From the NCBI GenBank assembly GCA_934725855.1, contig CAKVCL010000007.1, positions 62,001 to 126,000 on the forward strand: a stretch of DNA of 64,000 bases, given 5' to 3'. Each line of letters opens with the position of its first letter. Within the stretch, counting starts at the first letter, position 1. Source of the stretch: an uncultured Cellulosilyticum sp. GTDB lineage: Bacteria > Bacillota > Clostridia > Lachnospirales > Cellulosilyticaceae. Of the stretch, positions 19,151 to 27,513 are shown one piece after another. The notes beneath the pieces were generated by a model. It saw only the letters and a list, made by a program, of their open reading frames with translations. It ran no database searches and was not told where the DNA came from. The position numbers and the translations under genes were made by a program.

Positions 19151-19519
19151 ATGCATGCAGTAAGTATACGAGGGGCTATTACAACAGAGGTTAACACAAA
19201 AGAAGCGATATTAGAAGCTACGAGACTTATGCTTGAGGCAATCATTCAAGCAAATCAGCTTCAAATAGAAAACATTATTCAAATTCATTTTAGTGCCACT
19301 AAAGATTTAGATGCCGTTTATCCAGCAGTAGCTGCAAGAAATATAGGGATAACCTCTGCTTCGTTAATGTGCTTTCAAGAAATGTATGTAGTCGGTTCGT
19401 TAGAAAAGTGTGTCCGTGTGGATGTGTTAGTAGAACAAGAAGGGTTAACACGTGACAATGTAAAGCATCAATATTTAAGAAATGCTAAAAGATTAAGACC
19501 TGATTTAGTAAAGGAGTAA
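19151..19519 (+). CDS. aroH: Chorismate mutase, AroH class
   Basis: 122-residue trimeric chorismate mutase converting chorismate to prephenate (Phe/Tyr pathway). The N-terminal RGAITTEVNTKEAILEAT matches the AroH signature (RGATTVxxNTxxEI), and AVYPAVAARN with the C-terminal CVRVDVLVE strand carries the active-site Arg. It lies 17 nt after the regulator and 4 nt before cmk. Confidence 0.95.
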   Translation: MHAVSIRGAITTEVNTKEAILEATRLMLEAIIQANQLQIENIIQIHFSATKDLDAVYPAVAARNIGITSASLMCFQEMYVVGSLEKCVRVDVLVEQEGLTRDNVKHQYLRNAKRLRPDLVKE

Positions 19520-19523
19520 AGAT

Positions 19524-20186
19524 ATGTTTTCAATTGCAATAGATGGACCAGCAGGAGCAGGAAAAAGTACCATTGCTAAGAAATTAGCAGAATTATTACA
19601 GTGTGTTTATGTAGACACAGGCGCTATGTATAGAAGTGTAGGCTATTATTGTATTAAGCATCACATCGATATCAATGAAGAAGAGGGGATAAAGGCACAC
19701 TTACCTCAGATGGATATTGTGCTTAAACACACCTCAGAAGGACAACAGATCTACTTAAATGGTGAAAATGTCAGTCAAAAAATTAGAACACCCGAAGTTG
19801 CAGCCGCCGCTTCAAAAGTAGCTATTTATGGGTCTGTTCGTACAGCAATGGTTGAAAGACAACAAGAAATGGCTCAGTCCATTTCAATTATTATGGATGG
19901 AAGAGACATCGGAACGGTGGTTTTACCTAAAGCGACTTTAAAAATCTTTTTAACCGCCTCTGTAGAAGAACGTGCGATGCGTCGCTATAAAGAGAATATT
20001 GAAAAAGGGATAGCTTGTGAACTGGAAAGTTTAAAAAATGACATTAAGTTAAGAGATCAGCAAGATACTGAGAGGAAAATTTCTCCTTTAAGAAAGGCTG
20101 AAGATGCCATTGAGTTAGATACGACGACGCTATCTATAGACGAAATTGTAACACAAATTAAGACGTTATTAAAAGAAAGATTATAG
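19524..20186 (+). CDS. cmk: Cytidylate kinase
   Basis: Phosphorylates CMP/dCMP with ATP. 220 residues; P-loop DGPAGAGKSTIAKKLA (~residues 7-22), the YVDTGAMYRSVG signature, and MDGRDIGTVVLP with FLTASVEERAMRR. It lies between aroH and ispH; cmk-ispH adjacency is frequent in Clostridia, where a ribosomal S1-like fusion often follows, but none does here. Confidence 0.97.
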   Translation: MFSIAIDGPAGAGKSTIAKKLAELLQCVYVDTGAMYRSVGYYCIKHHIDINEEEGIKAHLPQMDIVLKHTSEGQQIYLNGENVSQKIRTPEVAAAASKVAIYGSVRTAMVERQQEMAQSISIIMDGRDIGTVVLPKATLKIFLTASVEERAMRRYKENIEKGIACELESLKNDIKLRDQQDTERKISPLRKAEDAIELDTTTLSIDEIVTQIKTLLKERL

Positions 20187-20197
20187 GAGGATAGAAC

Positions 20198-21034
20198 TTG
20201 GAAATTAGAATTGCAAAGACGGCTGGATTTTGCTTTGGGGTGAAACGGGCTGTTGATTTGGCTTTTTCAAATGCAGAAGGAGAAAACACCTTTACTTATG
20301 GTCCAATCATTCATAATGAGGTGGTTACAGGAGCACTTGAACAAAAAGGGGTTTATGCCATTGATGAGATAGAAGGTCATGAGATTAAGAAATTGATTAT
20401 TCGCTCGCATGGTGTTAGTCCGGATGTGTATGAAAAAAGTAAACAAAATGACATTGAAGTATTAGATGCAACCTGCCCCTATGTCAAAAAAATACATCGC
20501 TATGTGAGTGACTATGAGGCTAAAGGTTATCATATATTGGTAGCAGGAAATGCTTTTCATCCTGAAATTCAAGGCATTAATGGGTGGGCTCATGGAAAAT
20601 GTATCATTGTAAAAGATGTGGAAGCACTTAAACAAATCGGACTTCCAGAAGGTCACTATCTTTTAGTGGCACAGACAACCTATAAAAAAGAAGTAGTCGA
20701 TGCAATGTGTAGCTATTTAGAAGAGCAGGGCATAGCCTTTGAATATATCAATACCATTTGTAACGCGACCAAAGCGCGTCAAGAAGAAGCCACTAAGCTA
20801 GCCCAAGAAGTGGATTGTATGCTTGTTTTAGGAAGCCCAAAGAGCGCTAATACGAAGAAGCTCTTTGAAATTTGCAACAGTCATTGTCTAAAAAGTTATT
20901 GTGTACAAGAGGCTAAGGAATTAAAAGTGGATTGGTTTGATGGATGTCAGTTGGTTGGCATTACAGCAGGGGCATCGACACCACAGTCTGTGATTGATGA
21001 GGTAGTACAATACATTCATAAACTTGAACAATAA
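20198..21034 (+). CDS. ispH: 4-hydroxy-3-methylbut-2-enyl diphosphate reductase
   Basis: Fe-S enzyme for the last step of the MEP isoprenoid pathway, producing IPP and DMAPP. The three cluster cysteines are in AGFCFGVKRAV, LDATCPYVKKIHRY and INTICNATKARQEEA. It starts at TTG 20198, 6 nt after AGGAGGATAG; 278 residues is the family length without the C-terminal S1 extension seen in some Clostridia. It is likely co-transcribed with cmk. Confidence 0.96.
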   Translation: MEIRIAKTAGFCFGVKRAVDLAFSNAEGENTFTYGPIIHNEVVTGALEQKGVYAIDEIEGHEIKKLIIRSHGVSPDVYEKSKQNDIEVLDATCPYVKKIHRYVSDYEAKGYHILVAGNAFHPEIQGINGWAHGKCIIVKDVEALKQIGLPEGHYLLVAQTTYKKEVVDAMCSYLEEQGIAFEYINTICNATKARQEEATKLAQEVDCMLVLGSPKSANTKKLFEICNSHCLKSYCVQEAKELKVDWFDGCQLVGITAGASTPQSVIDEVVQYIHKLEQ

Positions 21035-21048
21035 AAGAGGGGAATACT

Positions 21049-21825
21049 ATGAATTATGAGGGGTTTAAGGCACAAGTATTAAGTTTAACAGGCATTAATT
21101 TAACAGCTTATAAAGAAAATCAAATGAAAAGGCGTATTGATGCGCTGATCAAAAAGCATGGTTGTAATGGCTATGAAGCTTTTTTAGGCAAACTAAGAAC
21201 GGATAAAAAGTGTTTGGAAGATTTTGAGGCCTATTTAACGATTAATGTCACAGAGTTTTTTAGAAATCCTTCTCAATGGGAGATTTTGGAAAAGCAAATT
21301 TTCCCATTACTCTTAGAAAAGAAGCGAACGATTAAAATTTGGAGTGCGGCCTGCTCAACAGGGGATGAACCTTATTCTCTTGCTATGACACTTTCCAAAT
21401 TAGTCCCTTTATCACAAATTCAAATTATTGCGACCGATATAGATAAAGAGGTTCTTGCGAAAGCAAAAGAAGGGTTTTATTTATCACGTAATTTAACTAA
21501 TTTACCTAAAAGCTTTGCTGAAAGATATATGATTCCTGTTGAGGGCGGCTTTAAGGTAAAAGATGAGCTAAAAAGATGCATTACGTTTAAACAGCATAAT
21601 TTGCTAAAAGATCCTTATCCAACAGGAATAGACCTTATTGTTTGTCGAAATGTACTCATTTATTTTACGGAAGAAGCTAAAAAAGGAATCTACACCAATT
21701 TTAATCATGCCCTTGTGGATGAAGGTATTTTGTTTGTAGGAAGCACAGAACAAATCATTATGTGTCAAGAATTTGGGTTCGAACCCAATAAAATATTCTT
21801 TTATCAAAAGAAAAAAAGTATATAG
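21049..21825 (+). CDS. cheR: CheR-type chemoreceptor glutamate O-methyltransferase
   Basis: 258 residues: a CheR N-terminal helical domain (~1-75) and a SAM-dependent methyltransferase domain with SAACSTGDEPYSLAMTLS and DLIVCRNVLIYFTEEAK. It methylates receptor glutamates in chemotaxis. No other che genes are nearby, so it is a stand-alone cheR. It has its own SD (AGAGGGGAA) and is followed by a small gene 9 nt downstream. Confidence 0.93.
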   Translation: MNYEGFKAQVLSLTGINLTAYKENQMKRRIDALIKKHGCNGYEAFLGKLRTDKKCLEDFEAYLTINVTEFFRNPSQWEILEKQIFPLLLEKKRTIKIWSAACSTGDEPYSLAMTLSKLVPLSQIQIIATDIDKEVLAKAKEGFYLSRNLTNLPKSFAERYMIPVEGGFKVKDELKRCITFKQHNLLKDPYPTGIDLIVCRNVLIYFTEEAKKGIYTNFNHALVDEGILFVGSTEQIIMCQEFGFEPNKIFFYQKKKSI

Positions 21826-21834
21826 GAGAAGCCA

Positions 21835-21972
21835 ATGAATGAGGAGTTAAAGCCAAAAGAAGAAAAAAAATTAAAAACTTGGGATGAAGCCATTAATGAG
21901 CTTCAAGCCTTTATTATAAAATCTAAAAAAGAAGAAAAAGAAAGCGCTCAAAAAGAGCAAGAGCATCAATAA
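21835..21972 (+). CDS. Small charged protein (45 aa), unknown
   Basis: 45-residue, Lys/Glu-rich, predicted helical protein starting MNEELKPKEEKKLKTWDEAI, ATG after TAGGAG with 6-nt spacing, 9 nt downstream of cheR and just before a strong convergent terminator. The good ribosome site and its exact fit between cheR and the terminator support translation. No family recognised. Confidence 0.6.
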   Translation: MNEELKPKEEKKLKTWDEAINELQAFIIKSKKEEKESAQKEQEHQ

Positions 21973-21979
21973 ATCATCT

Positions 21980-22027
21980 AAAAGAGGTAGAGGATATGGC
22001 CAGAGCACCGTATCCTCTACCTCTTTT
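21980..22027. terminator. Bidirectional terminator between cheR operon and leftward genes
   Basis: Perfect 17-bp stem AAAAGAGGTAGAGGATA / TATCCTCTACCTCTTTT with A-run and T-run on either side, so it can work on both strands. It overlaps the 3' end of the leftward exonuclease gene. Confidence 0.9.
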
Positions 22028-23009
22028 GACGACTAAAAAAGAATGCAAAAAGTTGTGTTTGAACAAGAGTGAGTGTAACGTCTTTAAGTTCGATATAAAG
22101 GCGTTCATCCTCTGCATGCCAAAGTGGGCAAGTAATCTTATAGCTAGATAATAAAGGGACAAAGGTGCTTTCTTTATAAACAACACATTCTGCCCGAGTA
22201 GCTTTGCGTAATAAATTTTTAGGGATAAATTGAGCCAATGATTTGTGAATAAGTTCCTTTTGAGTATCCATATAGTAGTAATCTTTTAAGGGTTCTAAGT
22301 CATGAGCTAGGGTGGCACTTAATAAAGGAAAGGTTAAATGGAGTTCATTTTCACCCTTATGATAAGCTAAGCGTATGCCCTCAAAAACACCTTCAAAATG
22401 GGCTGTAAAATAAGCGGGAGATTGAAGGGATAAAATGAGGGAATCCCCATCCATTTGCTGCTTTTTAAGTATCCACTGCTCGCTTTGGTAGAGGGTCATA
22501 TAAAGCTCAAAAAATAAAGCTAAACTTAAAAGCTCTTCTTGCTGATGGGCAAGAAGACAGGTTTTGTAAATGGGCGCTTTAGACTTCTCATAGGTGCGAT
22601 ATAATTTAACGATATCATAACCATCTGACTCAGAGTGACGCTTAAAACCAAAAAGGGCTTCTAGCTCGGAGCGCTTTTTAGCAAAAGCTTTTAAAGGTGC
22701 TTTCATGTCAATTAACTTGAGTTTTAAAAAAGGTGAAGCATCAAGACCATAATGATTAAGTCTGGCTTTAATAAAAGGAAACTCAAAGCCACGCCCATAG
22801 TAGGTAAAAATGGCTTCATAATCCTCTAAAAAAGTCAAAAGGCGCTTCAGAAAATGGGCTTCTTCATCAGACGGCTCTAAAAACCAATGCTCTGTTTGTA
22901 GCGTGTTTTCTACGGTCATATAAGTTAGCCCAATAGAAATGATTTGATGCTTTGTGGGACTAAGTCCTGTTGTTTCAAGGTCGAGTAGAACTACTTTTTT
23001 AGGAAGCAT
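22017..23009 (-). CDS. RNase H-like (DEDD exonuclease-fold) protein, YprB-like
   Basis: 330 residues. The N-terminus KVVLLDLETTGLSPTKHQIISIG is a DEDD exonuclease ExoI motif (DxE); a FTYYGRGFEFPFIKARL ExoII-like segment follows at ~residue 90, and DGYDIVKLY around 150. It matches the predicted ribonuclease H-like family typified by B. subtilis YprB. The C-terminal half is not recognised. It lies 14 nt downstream of the leftward methyltransferase gene with an AGGAAGAGG SD, so the two form an operon. Confidence 0.75.
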   Translation of the reverse strand: MLPKKVVLLDLETTGLSPTKHQIISIGLTYMTVENTLQTEHWFLEPSDEEAHFLKRLLTFLEDYEAIFTYYGRGFEFPFIKARLNHYGLDASPFLKLKLIDMKAPLKAFAKKRSELEALFGFKRHSESDGYDIVKLYRTYEKSKAPIYKTCLLAHQQEELLSLALFFELYMTLYQSEQWILKKQQMDGDSLILSLQSPAYFTAHFEGVFEGIRLAYHKGENELHLTFPLLSATLAHDLEPLKDYYYMDTQKELIHKSLAQFIPKNLLRKATRAECVVYKESTFVPLLSSYKITCPLWHAEDERLYIELKDVTLTLVQTQLFAFFFSRQKR

Positions 23010-23023
23010 CGTAGCGCCTCTTC

Positions 23024-24181
23024 CTAAAGCTTATCAATTGCTTTAAGTTGTTTTTCTAGAGATAAATGTAAATGAAGCGACTCGCTAGTTTCTTTATAAG
23101 CCTCATAGCTTGTGGCATTAAAATGCGCATAAGGTTTTAAGAGGGCTTTAATTAAGATATTTTTAGGGGTGTGTGCCATATCAATAAATTCCATCACGGT
23201 GACATCATACCCACAACTTTCTAGAAGCTGTGCGCGTAGTCCATCGGTTACTAAAGCTGCGATACGCTCTTTTAAAATACCATGTTTAAGGATGGGGGCA
23301 AGCTTTTCATTTTGAATTTGAGTATAAGCTTCATGATGACAGCAAGGCACGGCTAAAATGACTTTTGCCTGCCAACCAATCGCTTTTTCTAATGCGGCAT
23401 CGGTAGCTGTATTACAAGCATGTAAAGAAACGACCATATCAATTGGCTGATTGGTGGTGTAGGAGCCAATATCACCCACCTGAAAATGAAGGTGAGTATA
23501 ATGAAGCTTTTGGGCAAGCTCATTACAAAATGCAATGACATCGGCTTTAAGGTCAAGTCCAACGACTTCTACTTTTTGGCCTAGAATGTCTGTCAAATAA
23601 TGATAGAGGGCGAAAGTAAGATAAGATTTACCACAGCCAAAGTCAATAATACGAATGACATCAGATTGTAAATGACCCATACAATCTGCTACAAATTCAA
23701 GATAGCGGTTAATTTGCTTATATTTATCATATTTAGTGGGTTTAATCTGCCCCTTATCATCCATTAAACCGAGTGCTTTTAAAAAGCCTTCTGATGAAGG
23801 AGAGTCTAATAAATATTTTTTAGAGCGATTATGTGAAAGGGTAGCAGGTGCCTTAAGCGTAGGTGCCTGTTTTTGGATATGGGCTTCCCCTTTTTTATTC
23901 ACCAAGCATTGATAGTCTGCTGTGGTGGTATAAAGTTGAATTTGCTTAAAACCTTGACAGTCAGCTAAAATGATAGGCATAACACCTTCAAGGGTGACGT
24001 TTTCATGATATTCTTTATGCTCTTTGCTTTTAGCAAACTGGTATTGAAGGGTTTCCTTAATGAGGACTGGTTTGAGAATGATTTTTTGATACCCATCCTT
24101 ATGACGAGGATTACTAAAAATACAACGAATAAAAGTCTCTTGCTTTAGGGCATCCTCTAATAATTGAACAAATTGATTCAT
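23024..24181 (-). CDS. Class I SAM-dependent methyltransferase (METTL25/RRNAD1-like)
   Basis: About 385 residues from ATG 24181, which has GGGAG upstream. The SAM-binding motif is DFGCGKSYLTFALYHYL with the next acidic strand VVGLDLKADVI, and SLHACNTATDAAL and VPCCHHEAY follow. The last motif and the whole layout resemble the Methyltransf_32 family of eukaryotic RRNAD1/METTL25. Its substrate is unknown. It is the first gene of a leftward pair. Confidence 0.75.
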   Translation of the reverse strand: MNQFVQLLEDALKQETFIRCIFSNPRHKDGYQKIILKPVLIKETLQYQFAKSKEHKEYHENVTLEGVMPIILADCQGFKQIQLYTTTADYQCLVNKKGEAHIQKQAPTLKAPATLSHNRSKKYLLDSPSSEGFLKALGLMDDKGQIKPTKYDKYKQINRYLEFVADCMGHLQSDVIRIIDFGCGKSYLTFALYHYLTDILGQKVEVVGLDLKADVIAFCNELAQKLHYTHLHFQVGDIGSYTTNQPIDMVVSLHACNTATDAALEKAIGWQAKVILAVPCCHHEAYTQIQNEKLAPILKHGILKERIAALVTDGLRAQLLESCGYDVTVMEFIDMAHTPKNILIKALLKPYAHFNATSYEAYKETSESLHLHLSLEKQLKAIDKL

Positions 24182-24315
24182 ATGTGTTTCTCCCAAGTTT
24201 CTTTTGAAATTTCTTGGTGAAAATTATAGCACAGTTTAGTGGGGCAAACAAGCTAGGAAGAAAGCGTGGACGCTTAGGAATATGCTATAATACATAAAAG
24301 GAAAGAGGTGAGAAG

Positions 24316-26799
24316 ATGTTTAAAACCGATTATGAAAAATTAAATGAGGCGCAAAGACAGGTAGTCAATGAAAAGGAAAAAAATCTTTTAGTGCTTGCCC
24401 CAGCAGGGACGGGTAAAACCAAGGTGATTGCCATGCGGGTGGCACACTTAATCGAATCAGGGATAGAACCCAATGCGCTTTTGTGCTTGACCTTTACTAA
24501 TAAGGCAGCAAAAGAAATGAAGGAACGCATCAGTTTGTATTTACCACAAATCGGAAATCAGATTTTAGTCAAAACCTTTCATTCCTTTTGCTACTATTTG
24601 ATTAGTCATGAAAAAGAGGATTCTCACTTTTCTTTTCCGTGCACCATTGTGGATGAAGCAGACACTTTAAGCATTGTTCAAAAGATGATTCATCAAAATG
24701 GATTAGACGATGAAACGCTCTATTATCCAGCTTTGTTATCTTTTTTTGAGAATATCAAGAGGCATGCATTAAGCTATGATAACGCTCAGCGTTATGAATG
24801 GAATCTCATCATTCAAGATTATTTTAAATTACACAAAATGGACTATCAAAAAAGAGATGGGTTTATTTTAAAGTATGGCTTAAAGCTATTTAATACGTAT
24901 CAGCGTTATTTAAAAGAAAATAACTGCATTGATTTTATGGACCTTGTTTTAGAAGCTAAATATCTTTTAGAACAAGGAGAAATTGTTAGAAAATGGCAAA
25001 GCTATTTTAAGGTGATTCAAGTCGATGAGATGCAAGATACAAGTAGTCGTGAATATGAGATCCTTAGGATTTTAGCCCAGAAGGCTAAGCTATCTCTTTA
25101 TGGCGATTTTAATCAAACGATTTATGAATGGAGAGGCTCTAATCCAGAGAGTATGATAGAAGCTTATCGGAAGGATTATGAGCCAGAAGAAATCCATTTG
25201 AGGGTGAATTACCGCTCAACTCAAACGTTATTAAATGCAGCCAATGATTATATTAAATCGAGTCAGCTTTATCCAAGCCTTTGTAAGGCACAATCTATTT
25301 GTGTGGGAGAGCCCATTGAAATATTAGAAGCCCCTACCCCAGCTGATGAGATTCGCTTTTTAATACAAAAAGTCAGACTGTCTCTTGAAAAGAAAAAACA
25401 AATTGCCGTCTTAACGCGTAACAACCAATATGCCAAAAATATTGCCAGCGCATTTACCGAGGGGCATATCCCCTGTACGATTATAGAAGATACCAAGCTA
25501 TTTAGAAAAAAAGAAATTAAAACACTCCTTGCATTTTATGAATATGCAGTGAATGAACGCAATGGACATGCACTCTATAAAATCAGTGAGCACCCTTATA
25601 TGGATATGCCAGAATGGCTGATTAAAGAATTAAGAGGCACGAAATCATGTTATATGTACCTTCATGATTGGTTTAAGCTAGAGTCTAGAGACCCCTATAG
25701 TCAGCTTTATGAGGCTTATAGGCAAAATCAAATGGTTGTCTTAGATGTGGAATCAACAGGACTTTCAACGACCACCGATGAGATTGTGCAAATTGCAGCC
25801 ATTGTATATGGGAAACAAGGGGTTACAGATACACTGGATGTCTTAGTAAAACCTACAAAATCTGTGGGCGACTCTTATTTTGTTCATGGATTTTCAGATG
25901 AGCTACTCCAAAAAGAAGGACGATCTCCAAGTGAGGCGTTAAACTTACTAGCAAGTTTTGTAGGAGATAAAGTCATTGTGGGGCACAATGTCAACTATGA
26001 TTTACAGATAATCAATAGTATGCTGAGCCGATATAAGAAAGAAATGATAACAAGAAATCCAGTATACGACACATTAGATTTAGCTTATAAAGTCTATCCT
26101 AAACTTCCAAATCATAAGTTAGAGACGTTATCTAAGTTAATCGTTACAAACACGAAACCGACGCATAATGCGCTTGATGATATTTTGGCAACTGGAGAAG
26201 TCCTTACCCATCTTTTGAGCAAATTAGAGGAGAAAAAACAAGAACGTTTGGAGAAAATAGAAGCATACGATCCTTATGTCCAACTGTATAAAGAAAAGCT
26301 TTTTGACATTACCCAGATCATCAAATCCCATACTTTATGTGACAGTATGACTTATTTAATGAATGAATTAGGGTTTAAAGCTTTTTATGATTCTAGTGCA
26401 TTAGAAAGTATCAGAGAGCTTTATCGCATTATTCAAGGCTTAGAGGATTCTAGTAAATCACATCAAGATAATATCATCGATTTATTGGCTTTTTCAGCTT
26501 TACACTATAGTGAGATTGAGCAAAGTGATTTATTTAAAGGACGTATTCCGATTATTACCGTTCATCAAGCAAAGGGCTTGGAGTTTGAAGAAGTTTTTGT
26601 GGCAGGCTGTAATGAAAAGGTTTTTCCTTCTTATATGAGTTTAAAAGCTCAGAATTTATCAGAAGAAATGAGGCTTTTTTATGTGGCGATCACAAGAGCA
26701 AAAGAAAAGCTTTATTTGTCCTATCATTTACAAGCTAAGAAAAGTTTATTTATAGATGAGATTAGTGCTCACTATAAAGTAAAAATTCCTTATCAATAA
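24316..26799 (+). CDS. UvrD/PcrA-family DNA helicase with an inserted DEDDh 3'-5' exonuclease domain
   Basis: 827 residues. SF1 helicase motifs in order: Walker A LAPAGTGKTKVI (~28-39), LTFTNKAAKEMKER, DEExxD-type DEMQDTS (~238), YGDFNQTIYEWRGSN, VNYRST, then VHQAKGLEFEEVFVAG (~755) and FYVAITRAKEKLYLS near the end. Between ~473 and 635, inside the helicase, lies a complete PolC/DnaQ-like exonuclease: VVLDVESTGLSTTTDEIVQI, VGHNVNYDLQIINSML and HNALDDILATGEVL (DEDDh). The chain is therefore a helicase-nuclease in one polypeptide. Probable role in repair. It starts at ATG 24316 after GAAAGAGGTG, with an extended -10 TGCTATAAT just upstream. Confidence 0.88.
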   Translation: MFKTDYEKLNEAQRQVVNEKEKNLLVLAPAGTGKTKVIAMRVAHLIESGIEPNALLCLTFTNKAAKEMKERISLYLPQIGNQILVKTFHSFCYYLISHEKEDSHFSFPCTIVDEADTLSIVQKMIHQNGLDDETLYYPALLSFFENIKRHALSYDNAQRYEWNLIIQDYFKLHKMDYQKRDGFILKYGLKLFNTYQRYLKENNCIDFMDLVLEAKYLLEQGEIVRKWQSYFKVIQVDEMQDTSSREYEILRILAQKAKLSLYGDFNQTIYEWRGSNPESMIEAYRKDYEPEEIHLRVNYRSTQTLLNAANDYIKSSQLYPSLCKAQSICVGEPIEILEAPTPADEIRFLIQKVRLSLEKKKQIAVLTRNNQYAKNIASAFTEGHIPCTIIEDTKLFRKKEIKTLLAFYEYAVNERNGHALYKISEHPYMDMPEWLIKELRGTKSCYMYLHDWFKLESRDPYSQLYEAYRQNQMVVLDVESTGLSTTTDEIVQIAAIVYGKQGVTDTLDVLVKPTKSVGDSYFVHGFSDELLQKEGRSPSEALNLLASFVGDKVIVGHNVNYDLQIINSMLSRYKKEMITRNPVYDTLDLAYKVYPKLPNHKLETLSKLIVTNTKPTHNALDDILATGEVLTHLLSKLEEKKQERLEKIEAYDPYVQLYKEKLFDITQIIKSHTLCDSMTYLMNELGFKAFYDSSALESIRELYRIIQGLEDSSKSHQDNIIDLLAFSALHYSEIEQSDLFKGRIPIITVHQAKGLEFEEVFVAGCNEKVFPSYMSLKAQNLSEEMRLFYVAITRAKEKLYLSYHLQAKKSLFIDEISAHYKVKIPYQ

Positions 26800-26877
26800 A
26801 AGATGAAATAATTGTCGAAATCAGATATAATAAAGGCATAAACCTTTATCAATTGACGTAGAAAGAGGAGGATGACT

Positions 26878-27354
26878 ATGCAGCAAGATTATACGATGGT
26901 TCAAATGCAAAAACAAAAAAGCATTGCTTTAATTGCACATGATAACCGTAAAAAAGATTTAATTGCTTGGGTACAAAATAACAAAGACGTTTTAAGTAAA
27001 CACTTTTTATGTGGTACAGGGACAACGGCAACGCTGATTGCAAGAGAAACCGAGCTTCCTGTAACAGCATTTAATAGTGGACCATTAGGCGGTGATCAGC
27101 AAATTGGGTGTCGTATTGTAGAAGGGAAAATAGATTTTATGATTTTCTTTTGGGATCCACTGGCTTCTCAACCTCATGATCCTGATGTGAAAGCTCTTTT
27201 ACGTATTGCGGCTCTTTATGATATTCCAGTGGCAACCAATCAATCTACTGCAGATTTTTTGATTACTTCACCGATTATGAGTACAACTTATGACCGCAAA
27301 ATCATTGATTATGCAAAGCGTATTAAAAATCGTACACAATCATTTGGGAAATGA
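26878..27354 (+). CDS. mgsA: Methylglyoxal synthase
   Basis: Converts dihydroxyacetone phosphate to methylglyoxal plus phosphate, a bypass of lower glycolysis. 158 residues from ATG 26878 (an ATG at 26872 overlaps the SD AGGAGG and is less likely). Motifs: IALIAHDNRKKDLI, FLCGTGTTATLI, SGPLGGDQQIG with catalytic Asp, FFWDPLASQPHDPDVKALLRI. It lies upstream of pflB but has its own transcription context. Confidence 0.95.
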   Translation: MQQDYTMVQMQKQKSIALIAHDNRKKDLIAWVQNNKDVLSKHFLCGTGTTATLIARETELPVTAFNSGPLGGDQQIGCRIVEGKIDFMIFFWDPLASQPHDPDVKALLRIAALYDIPVATNQSTADFLITSPIMSTTYDRKIIDYAKRIKNRTQSFGK

Positions 27355-27424
27355 GACGGATAATTTAAAAATTAAAGAATAGTTCTTATTTGATAAGATG
27401 TATAGCATTGTTTTAAAAAGCGTG

Positions 27425-27474
27425 TTATAATTCATTTTGTCAGTTGTATACTGTATACAACTGACAAAATGAAT
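27425..27474 (+). promoter_or_regulatory. pflB promoter and 45-bp perfect palindrome in its leader
   Basis: TG-T-TATAAT (extended -10, TATAAT 27425-27430) is followed at once by a perfect inverted repeat at 27430-27474: 22 nt, one central T, 22 nt, with core TTGTATACTGTATACAA. There is no U-run after it, so it is not a terminator. It lies at about the transcription start, where it could be a dyad operator for a dimeric repressor (the GT-AT-AC core resembles GntR-type sites) or a 5' stabilising hairpin. Confidence 0.7.
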
Positions 27475-27513
27475 GACTTAGACTAAAATTTGACTTTAAA
27501 GGGGCATAAGATC

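Noticed and set aside
27430..27474. Intrinsic terminator or attenuator before pflB
   Set aside because: The perfect stem is not followed by a U-run, and it lies at the transcription start rather than after a leader.
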